Below are positions 57,336 through 64,000 of a stretch of DNA of 64,000 nt, piece after piece. The position numbers and the translations under genes are program-made. This DNA comes from Zantedeschia hybrid cultivar (lineage: Eukaryota; Streptophyta; Magnoliopsida; Alismatales; Araceae), in assembly GCA_030544215.1 (NCBI GenBank), contig JARZZO010000003.1, forward strand, positions 20,903,879 through 20,967,878, given 5' to 3'. The notes under the pieces were generated by a model, which made no database searches, was not told the DNA's origin, and saw only the letters and a list, made by a program, of their open reading frames with translations. Position 1 is the first letter of the stretch. The number at the start of each line of letters is the position of its first letter.

Positions 57336-58887
57336 TGTTGGGATCGCTGTGTCCGGATCCGATCCTAAAACGCAGCGGAATATAATTTTTCGGGACCGGA
57401 TCTGTCCCGTTTCGGTCAGTAAAATATAACCGGTGTAAATCGATTTACCTTGCGCGGATTCGAATCTGCGTCCGTTTTTCGGTTCCGTCGGAGCGATGCC
57501 GTAAGTCGCGCAGATGCCCGACCTCTAGCGGTATCCACACGGTTCTCCTCGCGATGGATCGTCCTCGCTTCCTCGCTCACTGCGGCGCTCATAGATCCCG
57601 TCTGACTGCGCGTAATCCGCCCCGACATGCGGATTCGGAAACCCCGTCGAACGGAAGGTGGAGTAGTTGGGAACCGCACGCCCAGAGGAGAGAGAAAGTG
57701 GGGAAGAACGAATGACGGGTAGGTCAGGGTTGTTGGCCCCAGACGTAGAATCCGTTCTTTTATAAGAAGTTAGTTTGCGGTTTTTCATAAAAACCCAGAC
57801 TTATCCGAAATCCTGTCGGATTATCCATCGACTTGAAAACCATTTGCGTGTGACCCTCTAGGCCCAAATACCAGTCCAGTTAATAGCCCATTAAGTCCAG
57901 TAACCCTTTACTGACCCACTGAATTAATTAATATCCTTATATTCAATTAATCAGCCGAATTTAATGTCCCACAATAAATTCGGACGGACTGCCGATCACG
58001 TTGGATGCCAAGCAACATCGCGTGATCCTGGATGGCACTGGGCTTATCGTAACCCTCTATTGGAACCTTTCTGTCATCGGTTAGCGCGCGGATATAATCC
58101 TTCATCCGTGCAATGTTCCCGAATCGACCTAGGGCATGGTTTACTGTTAAACCCTATTTGGTCCATTCACTTGAATCAGATGCTGCTAATCTGAATCCGA
58201 TAACTCCTTATCGATTACAGAGTCCGCCCTGGCCAGGGACTTTAAGCGCATCATTCCCGGAACATTCTCTCTCAAACAACCGAGAGCGGATGATCCCGTC
58301 TTGAACACACAATTACCTTCGAGGGCATTTCCCTGAACCCGATCGCTTGAATTATTGATAGCCCATGGTTAGGGATTCGTTCGTCAAGGTCAAAGCTCAG
58401 AAACCTACCAACAAGATATCTTTGGAGTCTCGGGTCCAAGGATCATCCACGCAACCGTGACAAATGAATCTAGCTGGTTAACAGTCAGGTGATTGCCATC
58501 CAGCGATTCATAGTCGGATCAGTTCAGTGAACTCATTCACCAATGAGCACCTATAGGTTCAGCATAGTGTCTCCACACAAGTGACTTATGGGATCAGTCA
58601 CCCTCACCATATGAGCTGAAGTAGCCTATACTAGTCTATCCGGATGTTCGATGTCCTATCTCAAACATCCTATGACTAGGAACAATTAAGAACATGTGTT
58701 TATAAGTCTTTGGTCCCGTAATTATGATCTCATCATAATCCGAAGACTGTTGCACATATTCATGGACTTCATCGTGATACGATAAACACAGATTGAATTA
58801 ATTAAACACAATGAATTATTGCCATTTATTAATAATCTGAATAAGTACATAGTATCGGATTGGCTTTGAGGCCATCTAATACTAACA
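57336..58887 (-). repeat. Copia C 5' LTR
   Basis: TGTTGGGATCGCTG...TACTAACA (1552 bp), with both ends intact. On minus a TATAAAAG box is near 57756-57765. ORFs at 57416-57788 and 57964-58304 also occur in the 3' LTR and are not genes. Confidence 0.93.
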
Positions 58888-59849
58888 CCTAATACGTAGG
58901 ATGCTTCTCCCAAATCCTTCATGGAGAAGTGTTTCGACAGCCAGATCTTTACTGATGACATCATAGCTACATCATTTCCAATGAGTAGTATGTCATCTAC
59001 GTAAAGAACTAGAAAAGTGACTGCACTCCCACTGGTCTTCTTGTACACACAAGGCTCATCTTCATTCTTAATGAAGTCATAAGACTTGACAGCTTCGTCA
59101 AATCTTATGTTCCAACTCCGGGAAGCCTGCTTCAGTCCATAAATGGACCTCTGAAGCTTGCACACTTTATCTGAAGATTCTTTGGATGTGAAACCTTCTG
59201 GTTGTATCATATACACCCCTTCCTCAAGTTTACCATTGAGGAAGGCATTCTTTACATCCATCTGCTAGATTTCATAATCAAAATGTGCAGCAATGGCGAG
59301 TAGAACTCTGATCAACTTTATCATGGTAACTGGTGAGAAAGTCTCGTCATAGTTAATTCCTTGCCTTTGACGATATCCCTTTGCCACCAACCTTGCCTTA
59401 TAAGTGTCGATCCGTCCATCAGCACCAATATTTATTTTAAAGATCCACTTGCAACCGATGGGTACAATACCCTCGGGCAAATACTCCAAGTTCCAAACTT
59501 GGTTGGTGTACATGGACTGGATTTCTGAGTTCATGGCTTCGCGCCATTTCCCGGCTTATGGGCCTTCTATGGCCTCCTGGTAGGTTTTAGGATCATCATC
59601 CTCATTATATTCTACCTTAGACTCACCTTCAGCGATATGTCCCACATATCCTTCGGGTAGTCTAGGTAATCTACCAGATCTACGAGGCTCATGTGTGTGT
59701 ACCTGAACAGATTCAGGAACTGATATCTCATCTGATGATAATGCAGCTATTTGAGGATCTAGAATCTCTTACAGTACTGTTTTACTCCCACTGTCCTCCT
59801 GGAGAAGGTATTCCTCTTCCAGGAATACAGCTTTCCTGGCGACAAACAC
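58888..59849 (-). pseudogene. Copia E integrase-RT linker and RT fragment
   Basis: On minus: ERYVGH-like linker, MNSEIQSMYTNQVWNLEYL, then RT with QMDVKNAFLNGKLEEGVY and YVDDILLIGND. It ends at ...MKDLGEASYVLG, where copia C's LTR begins, so the ORF tail beyond that point (to 58722) is LTR sequence. Stops lie near 59262 (EI*QMDVK, a Trp codon) and around 59555 and 59750. It is very close to B and D. Confidence 0.88.
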
Positions 59850-60042
59850 CTTTTTGTAGACACGCTAATTTTGACGTCATTTTGAGTAAATTTCATATCA
59901 TATAATAATGCCTCATAATGGTCTGATAATTAATCATTGATTGATTTTTATTGATCTTGTTAAGTGTCGGGTCGAACAGACATGTTTAAGTTAATCAATT
60001 GAATTGATTTTAGCTCAAATTTCAGTTAAAATATGAAGAACC

Positions 60043-60341
60043 CTAAAAGGCGTCGACTCATGTAGACGCGTTTTATAGTTTATTCCTATTTTAGCGTTTA
60101 AATTTGAATTTTAATTAATTGATTTATTAGCTAAAAGGCGTCTGTAATGGGCGACGCGTTTTAGGTTTCCTAAGCTGTTTTAACTTCTCTTCCGAATGTT
60201 TATCCTTATCTTAATTAGGGTAAAAGACGTCTACATAAGTGGACGCGTTTTAGCTAATAAAGATAAAGATAAGTTTTCTCGGATATTTATCCTTATCTTA
60301 ATTTAATCTGAAAGGCGTCATCCATGGTGGACGCGTTTTAG
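60043..60341. repeat. Four GCGTC/GACGC palindromes at 88-bp steps (solo LTR)
   Basis: Palindromes start at 60043, 60131, 60220 and 60308 (steps 88, 89, 88). Each has the form CTAAAAGGCGTC-N10-GACGCGTTTTAG. The intervening sequence is AT-rich and only loosely repeated, with CCTTATCTTAATT in two gaps. They lie upstream of the TATA box, in U3. Confidence 0.88.
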
Positions 60342-60438
60342 ATAATTACAGATAAAGATGAATTAATCAGTAATTATCTGTCGGTTAAGGTAGATAAATC
60401 CTAGATTTTTCTATGTTAATCGCGAACGCAGAAAATGC

Positions 60439-60448
60439 CTATAAATAC
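60439..60448 (+). promoter_or_regulatory. TATA box of the solo LTR
   Basis: CTATAAATAC lies about 100 bp downstream of the last palindrome, and about 740 bp of R/U5 follow. It sets the LTR's orientation. Confidence 0.65.
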
Positions 60449-61189
60449 CTTGCATCTCAAGAAGTTAAAAAAAAAAAGAGAGAGAGAATTATTGAGCCAC
60501 AGCGTTATAGCAATTTGAAGATCGGAGCAACCACGTCGGAACGCCGGAGCGCTGCCATTTCCAGAAGTCGGCATCCTTCTTCAAGATCTTCATCCTTTCA
60601 AAGCTTCAACTAACTGGACTGGGCATAAGTTTTTCATATTTGAATTTCATTCTCATTCATTAGTTTCATATCTCTTATTCACTGCATGCAACACACCACA
60701 TCATTAATTCTCCAAAACCCATCTGTTCTAAAGGGGTTTCAAAGTCATTTAAAACAAGTGAGTTGCTGTTTTATACATGTTTATAATCATGGTTAGCTTT
60801 GATATTATTTCTATTTAGATTCTCATCAGTATTTCTTCTTTATTTTTCTATTTTTTCTGTCTCTGCTGCATTCAACAACAACAACAAGAAATCAAAAAGA
60901 GGGAAATCAAGCACGAAGCCAGGAGAATTTCTGGACGATCCTCAACATTCAACAGCAAGAACAAAAGAATAAGAAGAGGCTCTCTTTCTTCAACCGGCTG
61001 AAGGAGGGGAACCAAGGATTCATTCTTCCGCGTTTAAACAGGTAGGCGATCAAACTCTTTTGAAGCTTTTTAGTTAAAAGTTTCTGGCGATCACTGCACC
61101 TTAGTTGCATTTTTTTTTAATAGGTTAATTTACCTTAAACAACATAGAATTTTCACATAAATCACACGAGCAATTTTTCAGCACCTACA

Positions 61190-62779
61190 CTTTTGTTCAC
61201 CAGGATGGTAAAAATAGTATCCAAAGATTTCCTTTCGATATCCCACAAACCTGCATTTATCAGTTCGTGATTCCAGCTTGTCTGGATCATGCCTCTTTAC
61301 ATGAGCAGGGCAACCCCAGACTTTAACATGTTTAAATTCTGATTTCCTGCCTTTCCATATCTCATATGGAGTAGAGGCCACAGACTTGTTGGGTACTCTG
61401 TTCAGTAGATATGCTGCTGACTCTAGAGCATACCCCCAGAGGAACACTAGTAATTCCGAAAAGCTCATCATAGATCGCACCATGTCCAACAAGGTGCGAT
61501 TCCTCCTTTCTGATACACCATTCATCTATGGTGTATATGGAGGGGTTAGCTGAGAAAGGATACCATTATCCTTTAAGAATTGTTTAAAATTAGTACTCAA
61601 GTATTCTCCTCCTCGATCTGATCGAAGAGCTTTAATATTCTTTCCTAACTGCTTCTCTACTTCATTCTTGAACTCCTTGAACTTCTCAAATGCTTCCAAC
61701 TTATACTTCATTAAGTACACATAGCCGAATCTTGAGAAGTCATCGATGAACGTGATGAAGTATGAGTAGCCACCTTTGGCTTGGGTGGACATGGGACCAC
61801 ATACATCCAAATGTATTAGTTCCATAATGTCCTTGGCACGTTCTCCATGTCCAGTAAATGGATATTTTGCCATCTTTCCCATAAGGCAGGATTCACATGT
61901 TGCAAATGATTCATAATCGAATGCTGTTAAGTAACCATGCTTGTGCAACTTTTGCAACCTGCTTTTGCCAATATGCCTTAGTCTACAATGCCACATGTAG
62001 GCTTAGTACACACAATTCTTCCTCTTCTAAAGAGCATTATCAATTTGAAGATTGTAATAAGAAACACCTAAGAGATATAGACCGTTGACTAAAGATGCTG
62101 AAGCTATTGATTTATTACCATAATAAATCGAACAACTTATATTCTCAATAAGCAACCTATTTCCTATCTTGTCCAAACAAGATATTGATATGATGTTCTT
62201 TATTATGTTAGGAACATAATAACAATCTTCTAAAAGTAAGGCGTCTCCCGATGGAAGCCTGAGGTTCGTTGTCCCAATAGCAATCTCTGCAACTTTTGCG
62301 CCGTTTCCTAGCCTCAATTCCACATCACCTTGTCTCAGCTTGCGCTTACTTGTCACCATTTGCATATCATGGCAGATATGAGAAGCACGTCCGGGGTCTA
62401 ATACCCAAGATGTGGAATCTCTAACTGACAAGTTGATATCTATCATATAGATATCTGAAGCTTCAGACAGCTTCACCTTTCTATGAGCTTTATCGTTGAG
62501 GAACTTCTTGCAGTTCATCTTCCAGTGACTATTCTGCTTACAGTAGAAGTAGTCACCCTTTACTACTCCTTTGCCTTTGTCCTTCGATCTTTCATCGATA
62601 GCTATCATCTCTGCATCAAGGACATCCAATGCCGGTTCAGCAGGAGGATCAGCTCCAAGGACATAGCCAATGTGTTCAGATCTAAAGACATTCTTCAGGT
62701 TTCTAAACCAATCCGAGTAGTACAGGCTAGTCAAACGTTTGGCATCAAGTATGCCACGGAGTGGGTTATTCGACGACAT
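61190..62779 (-). pseudogene. Copia E gag (deleted centre), protease and integrase
   Basis: Starts MSSNNPLRGILDAKRL at 62779. After LDAEMIA it jumps to IDERSKDKGKGVVKGD, the same gag deletion as in D. The zinc knuckle reads YFYCKQNSHWKMNC, with its first Cys now Tyr. Protease has WVLDPGRASHICHD, so the catalytic DTG has become DPG. Integrase shows WHCRLRHIGKSRL (first His region changed), CESCLMGKM, HLDVCGPM, DDFSRFGYVY and NGVSERRNRTL. Stops lie near 62006 (CVY*AYMWHC) and about 61525 (TP*MNGVS). The frame enters the solo LTR at 61194. Confidence 0.9.
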
Positions 62780-62963
62780 TATTCCCTATAGGAGATAAGT
62801 TCTATTTTAGTAGATGTTCAAATATTAAATATAAAACAAGACATGGTCTTTTGTTCAAGTTTTAACTCCCACTAATTTTCGACGGACTGTATAACCTTCA
62901 GTTATACAGAACGGGAGACGCCGACAGTCTCCTAGTGGGGATTAAAATCTCAATGACTTGCAC

Positions 62964-63280
62964 TACAACTATGTGGATAGCACAACAAACTGTAATACAA
63001 TCAAAGAGCACCCAACTCATGGGACTTACAACTCCTTGTAATATTTGATCATAACTTCAGTCCCCAGAGATTTAATGGCCTTATGGATAGCACAACAAAC
63101 CACTAATTCTGGTCTAAGCTAACCATCATTACGCGACGAGCATAGATTTGCATGCAGCCCTTGTGGATAGCACAACAAAGCTACATGGTTCCTCTACCCC
63201 GATCATATAGGCATCTAATGCCATAGCCACAGTTTCTCCTCCCAATTAAGCAGGCCTTGTGGATAGCACAACAAACCTGC
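62964..63280 (-). promoter_or_regulatory. Array of four leader hairpins (copia E)
   Basis: Hairpins at 63250-63280 (GCAGG/CCTGC), 63151-63187 (CATGCAGC/GCTACATG), 63072-63106 (TTAATGG/CCACTAA) and 62964-62994 (TACAA/CTGTA). Tips are intact or with one or two changes relative to D. The array ends 184 nt before the gag ATG. Confidence 0.82.
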
Positions 63281-64000
63281 CTAAAGTGATTCGAATCCTA
63301 TCACTATAACGATGGTGGACCACGCGGTAAGATCTTAACTACTCGCGTTACGGCTTAGAGTTTATCTGCGGGTATTTAGATAACTTTTATCTTGGTCTCT
63401 CCTAGGTAATAGTATATAAATATATCGTATATATATTTACTAAATACTATACATGCTTTGATTCATAATCAAACAAATAATGTATCTCATACATGTCATT
63501 AGTGTGGTCATGGATACCACAGTGGGTTTGACTGGAGCCAACAGTCAAACGCACACACAATCTAATATAACAATTATATCAGATAACCTGCAAACATATA
63601 GGCAAGAGATCTCTATCTTTTCGCCTTCTTGGTTTCAGCTGTGGATCGTCCTCACTCCTTCCTCGGTTGCCTCAATCATATTACATTTAAATTCTAGAAT
63701 TTACAAGTAAATTGAAGAAGGCCTTATGGCGAGTACAAGAGAGAGGGAGGTAGAAATACATCGGAGTATGAGAGAGAGAGAGGTGCGCAGACCTCTATTT
63801 ATTAACAATTAACAAGCAACCATACATCCACAATCCTCACAATCCATTCATCACATGAATAATTAACTAAGTGCATATCCATGACCACGGTGTATTTTAA
63901 ATATTCCACACATGATATAGCGCATCACAAGGCTAAAATAAAAGAGTTTTCAAAATAAATAATTTTGGCTTTCAAAAAGTTGGGATCCAATCAAAATTGG
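63281..64000 (-). other. Copia E leader, continuing beyond the window
   Basis: No gene. It has the AT-rich palindrome at 63410-63449 and then sequence collinear with D 35700-36240. The ORF at 63480-63710 is also present as leader in D and is not a gene. Confidence 0.8.

Larger units (their letters stand above)
28003..58887 (-). mobile_element. Ty1/copia element C (minus), host of D, F and G
   Basis: The pieces in + order are 3' LTR 28003-29488, RNase H 29489-30036, [copia D], pol 39396-41883, [gypsy F with G], gag and leader 54542-57335, 5' LTR 57336-58887. The LTRs are similar by eye, but the 3' copy lacks its outermost ~19 bp and a ~46-bp stretch present near 58366 in the other. Its right flank is copia E (expected TSD CCTAA at 58888-58892). 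Its left flank is Tat gag without a matching TSD, so a deletion has removed the left boundary. Confidence 0.88.
59855..61189 (+). repeat. Solo LTR with palindrome array, inserted in copia E
   Basis: TGTAGACACGC...GCACCTACA, flanked by perfect TSDs CTTTT at 59850-59854 and 61190-61194. Removing it with one CTTTT restores the copia sequence ACACCTTTTGTTCACCAGG seen in B and D. There is no internal region, so the full element was lost by LTR-LTR recombination. Orientation is plus, from the TATA box. The short ORF 60413-60613 has no known relative and falls in the likely transcribed part. The 3' end matches 1-163. Confidence 0.95.
58888..64000 (-). mobile_element. Ty1/copia element E (minus), 3' part missing, runs off the window
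   Basis: On minus it runs leader, gag (with the same internal deletion as D), protease, integrase and RT, and then stops at 58888 against copia C's 5' LTR. Its RNase H and 3' LTR are not found to the left of C, so they were deleted. The solo LTR (59855-61189) interrupts the integrase-RT linker. The leader continues to 64000, so the primer site and 5' LTR should lie beyond the window. Confidence 0.9.

Noticed and set aside
58722..58887. Extension of the copia E RT ORF beyond 58888
   Set aside because: The tail codes through copia C LTR sequence. It is a chance fusion, not a chimeric gene.

Overview
This window is repetitive plant nuclear DNA: a nest of LTR retrotransposons with no recognisable single-copy host gene, no tRNA or rRNA gene and no CRISPR array. 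An angiosperm is indicated by Ty1/copia and Ty3/gypsy families of plant type, primer sites complementary to initiator-Met tRNA (TGGTATCAGAGC), GT-AG introns, and 5-bp target-site duplications (TSDs). The species cannot be told from the sequence.

Layout. (1) 1-163 is the end of an LTR that abuts a broken four-exon coiled-coil gene on + (163-1288). (2) 2595-27995 is a minus-strand Tat-type Ty3/gypsy element (gag, protease, RT, degenerate RNase H, second RNase H, integrase). It is split by copia element B (6056-23427, TSD TATCC), and B's 3' LTR is itself split by plus-strand copia element 1 (7162-16697, TSD ATCCA). (3) 28003-58887 is minus-strand copia element C. It is split by copia D (30037-39390, TSD CTTCT) and by a 5'-truncated plus-strand chromodomain-type gypsy fragment F (41884-54541). 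F's LTR is split by minus-strand gypsy element G (44806-53278, TSD TTTTC). (4) 58888-64000 is minus-strand copia E, split by a plus-strand solo LTR (59855-61189, TSD CTTTT), and it runs off the right edge.

Every coding region is damaged by stops, frameshifts or deletions, so no autonomous element is present. Reading frames and TSDs nevertheless give a clear relative insertion order.

The most striking structures are non-coding. The long (about 2.4 kb) leaders of the copia elements carry an array of four hairpins about 180 nt before the gag start. Each has a family-specific conserved tip on a lower stem of different, self-complementary sequence, and hairpin spacing is kept between diverged families (about 95, 80 and 105 nt). 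Separately, the LTRs of three different families (F, G and the solo LTR) are studded with about 34-bp imperfect palindromes built on GCGTC...GACGC, arranged with about 88-bp periodicity in one family and about 111-bp periodicity (as doublets) in another. Copies D and E share one internal gag deletion, and G has near-identical LTRs around a ruined interior. Both patterns suggest non-autonomous elements mobilised in trans.
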